The notes below the pieces were generated by a model. It did not search any database, was not told the origin of the DNA, and worked only from the letters and a program-made list of their open reading frames with translations. Positions 9,069-16,001 of a stretch of DNA of 64,000 bases are shown here, one piece after another (positions within the stretch are counted from its first letter, which is position 1; the number at the start of each line of letters is the position of its first letter). The DNA comes from Agitococcus lubricus (GTDB lineage Bacteria; Pseudomonadota; Gammaproteobacteria; Pseudomonadales; Moraxellaceae). The stretch covers positions 222,869-286,868 of the forward strand of contig NZ_QAON01000002.1 in the NCBI RefSeq assembly GCF_003051055.1. Reading direction: 5' to 3'. Made by a program: the position numbers and the translations under genes.

Positions 9069-10257
9069 TCACTTTTTGCTCCATGGGGCTAGGCGAGCGG
9101 CCAACACAAAGTAGCCATGTCACCCCCACTATCGCGGCAACCAAAGAACTCAGCATAATGGCAATCTTAGCACTGATAATGAGCGCTGCCGAATCAAACG
9201 CTAAGACGGTAATAAACATCGACATCGTAAAGCCAATCCCTGCGAGTAAACCAACGCCCCAAACATGACGCCATGTCATTGCCGTTGGCAAACTTGACCA
9301 ACCTAAACGAATGGCCAAATAACTAAATAAAAATATGCCGATGGGTTTACCCAAAATTAAGCCCAACATAATACCTAAGCTGTGTGTGGTCAATAATTGG
9401 TCTGCCCATGTGTTTGGAATAACAATCGCCGTATTGGCCAAGGCAAAGAGCGGTAAGATGATAAAAGCAACTACACCAGTTAATTTATGTTCCAAAATAT
9501 ACGATGGTGACTGCTCTCCTCCATCACGAAAGGGAATTAAGAAGGCCAAAATAACGCCTGTGATGGTGGCATGAATCCCTGAATGTAACATGCAGTACCA
9601 TGCAACTGCGCCACCAAGTAAATAAGGACTTAAACGATTCACCTGTAGACGATTTAAGATGGCTAATCCTATAAAAATAGCCAGCGCAACGGATAAATAC
9701 GCCCATGCAATGCCTTTACTATAAAAAATAGCAATGACGATAATCGCTCCCAAGTCATCAATAATGGCCAGCGCAACCAAGAAAATTTTTAGGGTAACAG
9801 GTACTTTATCACCCAATAACAATAACACGCCTAATGCAAACGCAATATCGGTGGCCATAGGAATACCAAAACCACTTTGATAGGGTGTACCCGCATTAAA
9901 ACCGTAATGAATCAGTGCAGGCACACACATACCGCCAATCGCCGCAAAGATAGGTAATAACGCTGCTTTTAACTGGCGCAACTCCCCGACATAAATTTGT
10001 CGTTCGATTTCTAAACCAACCAATAAAAAGAAAATGGCCATGAGTGCATCATTAATAAAATGTTCCAGACTCATGCCTGCAATTTTTATATGCCAAAAAT
10101 GCGTGTAACTCTCGCCAATTCCTGAATTAGCTAAGCTGAGTGACATCACTGTACACAGCATCAAGATAATACCCGCCTTACTTTCGCTGCGTAAAAAACG
10201 TTGTAGTAAGGTAGTTAATATCCAAAGTCCTGTGTTGCCTTGTGATGATTGCTGCAT
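9061..10257 (-). CDS. nhaA: Na+/H+ antiporter NhaA
   Basis: This inner-membrane antiporter expels Na+ in exchange for H+ and controls internal pH and salt tolerance. The 398-residue chain has about twelve hydrophobic segments. The unwound helix motif ATDIAFALGVL (Asp near 137) and the paired transport aspartates in LAIIDDLGAIIVIAIFYS (near 167-168) are present, as is the C-terminal GLLAGIGFTMSMFI block. The ATG at 10257 has AGGAG eight bases upstream; the preceding in-frame TTG was rejected. It is divergent from a DUF389 gene, with an operator-like repeat between them. Confidence 0.97.
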   Translation of the reverse strand: MQQSSQGNTGLWILTTLLQRFLRSESKAGIILMLCTVMSLSLANSGIGESYTHFWHIKIAGMSLEHFINDALMAIFFLLVGLEIERQIYVGELRQLKAALLPIFAAIGGMCVPALIHYGFNAGTPYQSGFGIPMATDIAFALGVLLLLGDKVPVTLKIFLVALAIIDDLGAIIVIAIFYSKGIAWAYLSVALAIFIGLAILNRLQVNRLSPYLLGGAVAWYCMLHSGIHATITGVILAFLIPFRDGGEQSPSYILEHKLTGVVAFIILPLFALANTAIVIPNTWADQLLTTHSLGIMLGLILGKPIGIFLFSYLAIRLGWSSLPTAMTWRHVWGVGLLAGIGFTMSMFITVLAFDSAALIISAKIAIMLSSLVAAIVGVTWLLCVGRSPSPMEQKVNV

Positions 10258-10295
10258 CAAAGTTTCTCCTTTTTTTACTGATTCGCTAGTGCCTG

Positions 10296-10328
10296 TTTTG
10301 TAAGCTGGTGGTTACAAAACTTACAAAA
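10296..10328. promoter_or_regulatory. Operator-like repeats between nhaA and the DUF389 gene
   Basis: TTTTGTAAG at 10296-10304 is followed after seven bases by TTACAAAA at 10312-10319 and then CTTACAAAA at 10320-10328. The first element is inverted with respect to the other two, giving 8- and 9-base perfect inverted pairs. The site is in the middle of a 129-base divergent promoter region, where a shared regulator such as an NhaR-like protein could bind. No regulator gene is adjacent. Confidence 0.5.
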
Positions 10329-10386
10329 GCCAGTTGTTGCTCGGTATATCGTTCGTTATTACTCCATGATTTATGGAGCATGTCCC

Positions 10387-11688
10387 ATGCTAAGTCATTT
10401 AGCAAAGCATTTTAGCTTAGCGCACGAGCAAGAATCCCCACAAACTATCCATGACAACATTCTCAGTGGTATTGTCTTTAGAGGTACAAATTTATGGATT
10501 TTGATGGTCGCCATTCTAATGGCGAGTGTTGGCTTAAACGTCAATTCCACCGCCGTGATTATTGGTGCAATGTTAATTTCTCCGTTAATGGGCCCGATTA
10601 TTGGCATGGGTTATGGCTTAGGAACGTATGATTTTGACTTAGTCCGTCAGGCCATTAAAAATTATTTGTTTGCACTTGTCATCGGCCTGATTGTGTCAAC
10701 TTTGTATTTTAGTGTATCGCCCCTCAACGAAGCGCACTCCGAATTACTCGCACGTACCACACCCACTATTTACGATGTCCTGATTGCTTTTTTTGGTGGA
10801 TTAGCGGGTTTTATTGCCATTGTCAGCCGTAACAAAGGCAATGTCATCACAGGTGTTGCTATTGCCACCGCCTTAATGCCGCCGCTATGTACCGCAGGTT
10901 ATGGTTTGGCCTCGCAGCAGTTTAACTTTGTGTCGGGGGCGTTGTATTTACTGGCTATCAATACGGTATTTATTGCCTTAGCCGCCTTAGTGACCACGCG
11001 TTTATTTGGTCAACCCCTGATTCAACAAGCCGATATAGCACAAAAGAGAAAAGCCAACCGTTATGTCACTTTTATTGTTGCGCTGACCTTAGTGCCCAGT
11101 ATTTTTTTGGGTATTAGCTTTATTCGTCAGGACCAGTTTCAACGAGAAGTTAAAGAGTTCGTCAATCAAATCAAAGTCGAGAACAATTACTTATTAAAAT
11201 ATGACGTCCAACCTGCCAGACGACAGATTAATTTGATTTTTGGTGGAGTGGGACTGAGTGAGGCACAGCAACAGCAACTACAACAGCTTGCACAAAGTCG
11301 CGGTTTGGCAGCTAAATTGACGATTCAACAAGGTTTTTCCTTTTCTCAATTGGGTGACATTAATCACCAAACCGAGCTGTTGCGTAAAGAAGTATCGCAT
11401 TTACGCGAAGATTTCAGCAAACTCCAGCAAACATCGGCCAATACCGTCACTGTCAATTTGGCTCATAATTTACTGACCGAATTACAGGTCTTTTATCCCG
11501 AAATCAGCAGTGTAGAATTAGGACAGATTAGTGAGTCAAGCAGGCTTCAAAGCGTAACGCAATTTGTTATTATTCGCACACAAAGCCCATTGCTGAAACC
11601 AACACCCTCACACTCCCTCATTCATGCTTGGCTAAAACAACGGCTCAAACAAGAGCAGGTTGTCGTTGTTTTTAATCCCCCGTTATAG
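10387..11688 (+). CDS. DUF389 (TIGR00341) membrane protein
   Basis: The 433-residue protein has a DUF389 membrane domain: FRGTNLWILMVAILMASVGLNVNSTAVIIGAMLISPLMGPIIGMGYGLG, then hydrophobic helices to about residue 245 with the conserved TGVAIATALMPPLCTAGYGLA block. The C-terminal half is soluble and glutamine-rich. Family function is unknown. The ATG at 10387 has GGAG eight bases upstream and is preferred to the ATG at 10366, which lacks one. The next gene follows after 12 bases, suggesting co-transcription with the aldose epimerase. Confidence 0.88.
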   Translation: MLSHLAKHFSLAHEQESPQTIHDNILSGIVFRGTNLWILMVAILMASVGLNVNSTAVIIGAMLISPLMGPIIGMGYGLGTYDFDLVRQAIKNYLFALVIGLIVSTLYFSVSPLNEAHSELLARTTPTIYDVLIAFFGGLAGFIAIVSRNKGNVITGVAIATALMPPLCTAGYGLASQQFNFVSGALYLLAINTVFIALAALVTTRLFGQPLIQQADIAQKRKANRYVTFIVALTLVPSIFLGISFIRQDQFQREVKEFVNQIKVENNYLLKYDVQPARRQINLIFGGVGLSEAQQQQLQQLAQSRGLAAKLTIQQGFSFSQLGDINHQTELLRKEVSHLREDFSKLQQTSANTVTVNLAHNLLTELQVFYPEISSVELGQISESSRLQSVTQFVIIRTQSPLLKPTPSHSLIHAWLKQRLKQEQVVVVFNPPL

Positions 11689-11700
11689 GATATCAACGCC

Positions 11701-12582
11701 GTGTATCATTTAGAAAACGAGACCTTAAAGATTGCCATTCATGGCGTAGGTGCTGAACTAAAAAGCGTCAAACATAAACAACACGCTATTGACTATATGT
11801 GGCGTGCCGACCCCGAATTTTGGGGTCGAACATCACCAATTTTATTTCCGATTGTGGGACGTTTAACCAACAATACCACGCTCATCAACGGACAAATCTA
11901 CGAAATCATGCAACACGGCTTTGCTCGTGATGATGTATTTGACTGTGTGCACCATGATGCCAATAGCGCACATTTTGTACTACACGCGCAAACGGAACAT
12001 CAAGCCCGTTATCCTTTTAACTTTGTGCTGTCGGTGATTTATCGTCTCACAGAAAACAGCCTCCGTGTGACATGGCATGTAGATAATCCTAATGCTTGTT
12101 CATTACCCTTTTCGATTGGCGCACACCCTGCATTTTCTACACAACTTCATGCCGATGACCAATTTGAAGATTACAATGTGATATTTGACACCCATCAGCA
12201 ATATCACTTATGGCAATTAAATGAACGTATGCAACTGGTTGCTAAAGACATTCCTTTTCAAGAGCCACTACAACAATTTGCGTTGAGTTATCACTATTTT
12301 GAGGTTGATGCCCTTGTGTTTCCTCATCAACAAATTCAACAAATTACCCTCAAAAATCGCCATCATGGACACGGTGTCACGGTTGATTTTAAGGGGTTTC
12401 CTGAAGTCGCGTTATGGACTGCCGATGGCAAACATAAACGCTCACCGTTCTTGTGTATTGAACCGTGGTTTGGTCATGCAGACTTAGAAAATGGCGCACC
12501 TGAGTTAGTTAACAAACGCGGAATTATGCAGTTAGGGAGTGGTGAGCGTTTTACAGCCGAGTATCAAATAGTGTTTTTTTAG
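11701..12582 (+). CDS. Aldose 1-epimerase family protein (LacX-like)
   Basis: The 293-residue cytosolic protein belongs to the galactose mutarotase fold. Visible blocks are GAELKSVKHKQHAIDYMWRADPEFWGRTSPILFPIVGRL near the N-terminus, MQHGFARDDVFD with a conserved histidine near 79, and FSIGAHPAFSTQL with GAHPAF near 140, which holds the second catalytic histidine. C-terminal CIEPWFGHADLENG supplies the expected acidic residue. It probably interconverts sugar anomers; the exact sugar is unknown. A GTG start at 11701 is used, with AGGA about ten bases upstream. A repeat-rich region begins immediately after its stop. Confidence 0.85.
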   Translation: MYHLENETLKIAIHGVGAELKSVKHKQHAIDYMWRADPEFWGRTSPILFPIVGRLTNNTTLINGQIYEIMQHGFARDDVFDCVHHDANSAHFVLHAQTEHQARYPFNFVLSVIYRLTENSLRVTWHVDNPNACSLPFSIGAHPAFSTQLHADDQFEDYNVIFDTHQQYHLWQLNERMQLVAKDIPFQEPLQQFALSYHYFEVDALVFPHQQIQQITLKNRHHGHGVTVDFKGFPEVALWTADGKHKRSPFLCIEPWFGHADLENGAPELVNKRGIMQLGSGERFTAEYQIVFF

Positions 12583-12598
12583 CTTCGACTACGCTCAG
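12583..12598 (+). repeat. TTCGAC...GCTCAG dispersed repeat copy
   Basis: CTTCGACTACGCTCAG begins directly after the epimerase stop and is followed by a diverged half at about 12607-12624 (TTTGACTACACTCAGCGAG). Closely related sequences occur at 24554-24569, 31074-31085 (inverted), 60718-60728 and 63304-63346. Confidence 0.6.
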
Positions 12599-12629
12599 CT
12601 ACCATTTGACTACACTCAGCGAGTAGCAA

Positions 12630-12739
12630 GTAGCCCGTGTGAAGTGCAACGAAACACGGGTTTATGACAAGAGCAAAGAAATAAATCTTTGTTTTTAATG
12701 AGTTTAATCCCGTATTTCGCGATACTCAATACGGGCTAC
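12630..12739. repeat. Two inverted REP-like elements (BIME-like)
   Basis: A palindromic unit that starts GTAGCCCG and ends with the inverse ACGGG lies at 12630-12660. A second unit of the same design lies at 12709-12739 in the opposite orientation. Each forms a stem from CCCGTRTT-type arms, and both share the GTAGCCCGT head. The head-to-head pairing between two convergent genes is typical of REP/BIME elements. Confidence 0.7.
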
Positions 12740-12754
12740 GACACTCAACTCATC

Positions 12755-14068
12755 CTACATCATACGGTGATATTGTGCGGCAATCGCTCTAAACTCGGCA
12801 CTAATTTGCGGATGATGCGCGACTTGCTGCCAATAAGATGATGCCCAACCACTGACCTCTGACCATATGGGTTGTGTTAATGCTGTCGCTTGAACAGGTT
12901 TTATCTCACGCTCAACCACTTCACCATGAATCGTTGGCGCAAAACGCATGGGCAACATATCGTACATCGGTGCAAGGCTTAAACTAAAGTCGGCTGCTAA
13001 AAAGAAACTTAAATTGCCATTGTGCATATCTTCATTAGCAATTAAACGGCCAAACGCAAATACCTTGAGAATTGATTGATAATCTGTACTTGAGATTTTT
13101 CCAAGCGTGAGTAAAGATTTGGCTTGTTCGTCCCACGCTTTGTTATGGCCAATAAACTCATTACTCACCGCCTCTAAAGACACCATGCCTTTACGTCCCA
13201 ACAAGGTTGTTCGGTCAAAACGTAGCACTTCTAAAAAGGTACGCCCTGCGGTTTGCACAATCTGACTTTGTGCCGCAGCAATGCCAAAATGTTGTAAAGT
13301 TTTTAAAGCTAAATGCTCAGCAATTAATAAATCTGACCAACGCTGACCATTCTCGCTGGTGATAGGTGGACTGAATTTTACTAATAACTCAAAGGCTTGC
13401 TGTTGTTCCAACACAAATAAGCCAAACTTGGGTTGCTCCCCTGCCGCAGAAGAACGGGCAATATCATGCCGAATCACTTTACACGCTTCTTGGCCATACG
13501 AGGCGCGGGTTTTTAGCCAACCATCCTCCTCATCAGGTTGCAAGACATCTTGTTGTAAACGCAAAAAAGACAAACAACTTTCTTCGCCCACTAAAAAATG
13601 ACTCGGCTGAACAAAACCAAACTTTAATAAAAAGGTTAAGACATCGTCATCTTGCCAATCTTGTAAACGTGGATTAAGGCCAAGTTGCTGATGAATGGCA
13701 CTAAATTCACGCCCCAAAAAGCCTTGTGGCCGAATATCCCACAAAAACCACGGCAAACTTTCGTAAAGCGTATCGTTTTGGGTCAGTGCATCGTGCCACA
13801 CAAGACCATGTGGATGAATGGCAATGAGCTGCCCTGCCAAACTGATGTTTGCTTGTTCATTCACTCGGTAAACAGGCCATTGACTACCCATATCACGAAT
13901 CGGACGTTGCAAGGCATATTGCGTAGCGCGGGCTTTGCCAATTTTAATAATGGCAGGCTGCTGTTTGACTAAACGCGATAAAGTCGGCTGCGAGATATTG
14001 AGTTGTTGGGTTAGCTCTTTGGCCGATTGCGGCTGTTTGGCTAATAATTTGAGCAAAGTTGGTTGCAT
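12755..14068 (-). CDS. yjjJ: HipA-family kinase with N-terminal winged helix (YjjJ/HipH type)
   Basis: The 437-residue protein starts with a winged helix-turn-helix (LLKLLAKQPQSAKELTQQLNISQPTLSRLVKQQ) and continues with HipA-like domains. Kinase features are GEQPKFGLFVL, the catalytic loop RLIANEDMHNGNLSFFL with Asp and Asn near 350, and LAPMYDMLPMRF. HipA kinases phosphorylate glutamyl-tRNA synthetase, while E. coli YjjJ/HipH, which has this N-terminal extension, has been reported as a toxin of different specificity. There is no separate HipB antitoxin gene next to it, as usual for YjjJ. No Shine-Dalgarno is visible before the ATG. The REP-like flanks and AT-rich neighbours suggest an accessory region. 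Confidence 0.85.
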   Translation of the reverse strand: MQPTLLKLLAKQPQSAKELTQQLNISQPTLSRLVKQQPAIIKIGKARATQYALQRPIRDMGSQWPVYRVNEQANISLAGQLIAIHPHGLVWHDALTQNDTLYESLPWFLWDIRPQGFLGREFSAIHQQLGLNPRLQDWQDDDVLTFLLKFGFVQPSHFLVGEESCLSFLRLQQDVLQPDEEDGWLKTRASYGQEACKVIRHDIARSSAAGEQPKFGLFVLEQQQAFELLVKFSPPITSENGQRWSDLLIAEHLALKTLQHFGIAAAQSQIVQTAGRTFLEVLRFDRTTLLGRKGMVSLEAVSNEFIGHNKAWDEQAKSLLTLGKISSTDYQSILKVFAFGRLIANEDMHNGNLSFFLAADFSLSLAPMYDMLPMRFAPTIHGEVVEREIKPVQATALTQPIWSEVSGWASSYWQQVAHHPQISAEFRAIAAQYHRMM

Positions 14069-14070
14069 GA

Positions 14071-14150
14071 TGAATAGATTTTTTGGGTTATTTTTATTCT
14101 CTTATATCATATTTATGAGGATGTTGACGCTTTTGGTGAATAGATTTTTT
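14071..14150. repeat. 14-base direct repeat flanking the yjjJ 5' region
   Basis: TGAATAGATTTTTT occurs at 14071-14084, just before the yjjJ start, and again at 14137-14150 inside the 3' coding end of the YidD-like gene. The two copies are identical and 66 bases apart. Confidence 0.7.
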
Positions 14151-14621
14151 AAACGTATAATAATTACAAGGATTAGCGTCACAGGGCAAATCGGGCAAAC
14201 AATCCAAACTATTCAAACCACAATCACATTTATCTTTTTTGCTAAAACATGGCTCACGCCGCAAACGCCGTTCGCGGCGCTCTCGCTCCTTCTTTTCGCG
14301 TTCCGTTTCTAAGGCGAGGTAAGCCAAATGACAATTATTAAATTGCTGTTTTATTAACGGCCAACCTGCGAATAAACCCTGTTCGGCAATGATGTTTTTG
14401 ATTATGGCTGAACAGGATAATGAGTCGTGATAATTCTTTTTATCGTTTACGCTGTTATCGCTTATTCGTTCGGACGACAAATGACCTAATGTCATTTGTG
14501 CCTCACTCAACGCGCTAGTCGTGGCACGACGCGTAAACTCAGCATAAGCACATCTAAAGCCTTTGTATGGCGAGATGTACTTTTGGTATAAGGTGATGAG
14601 GAAGATAAAAAAGTGGCGCAT
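14094..14621 (-). CDS. Divergent YidD-like protein, cysteine-rich
   Basis: The first 27 residues, RHFFIFLITLYQKYISPYKGFRC, match the amphipathic YidD helix and its ISP-x-x-G-x-x-C motif. Residues 70-97 (CSAIIKNIIAEQGLFAGW, then QQFNNC) match the later half of the YidD domain. Canonical YidD helps insert membrane proteins through YidC. Here about 35 extra residues (roughly 30-66) separate the two halves, the PTCSxYA motif is altered, and a charged coiled segment (EREKKERERRERR) precedes a tail with six cysteines (125-152). The chain has 175 residues against about 80 for YidD. AAGGAG lies five bases before the ATG, which follows the upstream stop by one base, so it is co-translated with the secreted protein. 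The membrane role is inference. Confidence 0.75.
   Translation of the reverse strand: MRHFFIFLITLYQKYISPYKGFRCAYAEFTRRATTSALSEAQMTLGHLSSERISDNSVNDKKNYHDSLSCSAIIKNIIAEQGLFAGWPLIKQQFNNCHLAYLALETEREKKERERRERRLRREPCFSKKDKCDCGLNSLDCLPDLPCDANPCNYYTFKKSIHQKRQHPHKYDIRE
14477..14533. repeat. Palindromic element inside the YidD-like gene
   Basis: ACAAATGAC at 14477-14485 is perfectly inverted at 14491-14499. Eleven bases further, 14511-14533 forms a second imperfect palindrome (CGCG, GTCGT-GGC-ACGAC, GCG). Both fall within the segment that encodes the extra residues of the YidD-like protein, and the reading frame is kept. Confidence 0.6.
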
Positions 14622-14622
14622 A

Positions 14623-15933
14623 TTACTCCTTCACGATGGGGTATTCTAAAAATACCGTTAACTCATCTTGACCACTATCATAAATCTTAATTTTATACTC
14701 AGGTGCAGTTAAGACTAATAAATCATTTGTTTCCCATTTACTAGGATAATCTTCTAAAAGTTTGCCTTCTAAGGTAAAACCTTGAAAACCATCAAAGAGT
14801 GTTAGCATTTGATTCACATTAAACTTTTTACGATATTGTTCACGATGACAACTAGCACCCGATGCTTTGGCAAACATATCAGATAAATGTAAACCTTCAA
14901 CCTTTAGACCAGATGTTCTTAATTGATAAAATAATTTTAACCACTCCATATAGGATGTACTACGTACGGTTGTTATTGCTAGATTTGCCGTATCTAAAGT
15001 CCCCATAAAGCCTTTGGTGATAACGCCCTCCATAGAGCTTGCGTTATGCTGACGATATGTTCTCTCTGTTGTAACTCTCAATTTTTCCCTATGATTATCG
15101 GCCTGACTAATAACGGTGTAATGACTAAAAAAGATTTCAGATACGCATTGATTTTTTCTGACATATTCGACTGAACGAGACTGTTTATGGTGTGTGTTGC
15201 CATAGGCCATATTTATATTTTTAGCTAAACTCATTACACCATCAGGCACTACAATTTTTTGATTTAATTGTGGAAATATCACTCTTAAACTTTTTGGTTC
15301 TGTAGCCATTTCTTGGGGAGCTGGCATAAAATCACACGCTTTTTTTTGCAGTAATGTAGCACCGTTTTTTATGATTTCTGGTAAATATTTAGCCAATACA
15401 TCAGGCTTCTCTGCATATTTTGTTTTGAAAGATTCAATATATTGATAATGGCCTTGCATATTCTGTCGTTTAGCAACCGCTTCTTCAAACTTGTCTCTTT
15501 GACTTATATCGAACTCCGTCTCTTGCTTAAGCGTTAACAAAATACTGTTATATAAAAAAATATAAACTAGACCTTTTTTAGCAGGTTTAAAGTCAACATA
15601 ATCACCGATAAATTCTATGCCATCATCAGATAAAATTTGTGCTTGCGTATCTTTTTTATCCTGAACAAAACAAGCAGGAAAAATCATATCTCCCCCTGAA
15701 TTAACTGATTTCAGGGTGAAATAATTTGGAGCAACATAAACCATTGAGTTTAAAAGGATACGTGGGACTGCACTGACATCTGTTTTGACGTTTATAGGCG
15801 ATAAATAGCGTGCCTCGACAACCCGCCATGCCTGAAACTCAGGATAAAAATATCCATCCTTTTCTTGTCCTTTAAAGATATCAGCCTGAGTCAGCGACGA
15901 CAAAAAACAAAGCAGTACTAATAAAAGATGCAT
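14623..15933 (-). CDS. Secreted protein of unknown function
   Basis: I do not recognise this 436-residue protein. It has a signal peptide (MHLLLVLLCFLSSLTQA, cleavage before DIF). It has no further hydrophobic span, so a periplasmic or surface location is likely. The ATG at 15933 is chosen over an upstream in-frame start at 15957 because AGGGA lies eight bases before it and the signal peptide starts there. It is the first gene of a tight operon with the YidD-like gene. Its base composition is more AT-rich than the flanking purL, which, with the REP-like elements nearby, suggests an acquired segment. No catalytic motif was seen. Confidence 0.75.
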   Translation of the reverse strand: MHLLLVLLCFLSSLTQADIFKGQEKDGYFYPEFQAWRVVEARYLSPINVKTDVSAVPRILLNSMVYVAPNYFTLKSVNSGGDMIFPACFVQDKKDTQAQILSDDGIEFIGDYVDFKPAKKGLVYIFLYNSILLTLKQETEFDISQRDKFEEAVAKRQNMQGHYQYIESFKTKYAEKPDVLAKYLPEIIKNGATLLQKKACDFMPAPQEMATEPKSLRVIFPQLNQKIVVPDGVMSLAKNINMAYGNTHHKQSRSVEYVRKNQCVSEIFFSHYTVISQADNHREKLRVTTERTYRQHNASSMEGVITKGFMGTLDTANLAITTVRSTSYMEWLKLFYQLRTSGLKVEGLHLSDMFAKASGASCHREQYRKKFNVNQMLTLFDGFQGFTLEGKLLEDYPSKWETNDLLVLTAPEYKIKIYDSGQDELTVFLEYPIVKE

Positions 15934-15956
15934 TCTATATATCCCTATAATTATCA

Positions 15957-15983
15957 TAAAAAAAGGCGACTTTCGTCGCCTTT
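15957..15983 (-). terminator. Rho-independent terminator of purL
   Basis: On the minus strand AAAGGCGAC-GAAA-GTCGCCTTT forms a nine-pair stem with a four-base loop, followed by a run of seven T (complement of 15958-15964). It lies about 20 bases after the purL stop. Confidence 0.9.
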
Positions 15984-16001
15984 AAATATAACAGATTTTA
16001 A

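Noticed and set aside
12755..14068. Complete hipBA toxin-antitoxin module
   Set aside because: No separate hipB-like gene is present on either side. The winged helix is fused to the kinase as in YjjJ.
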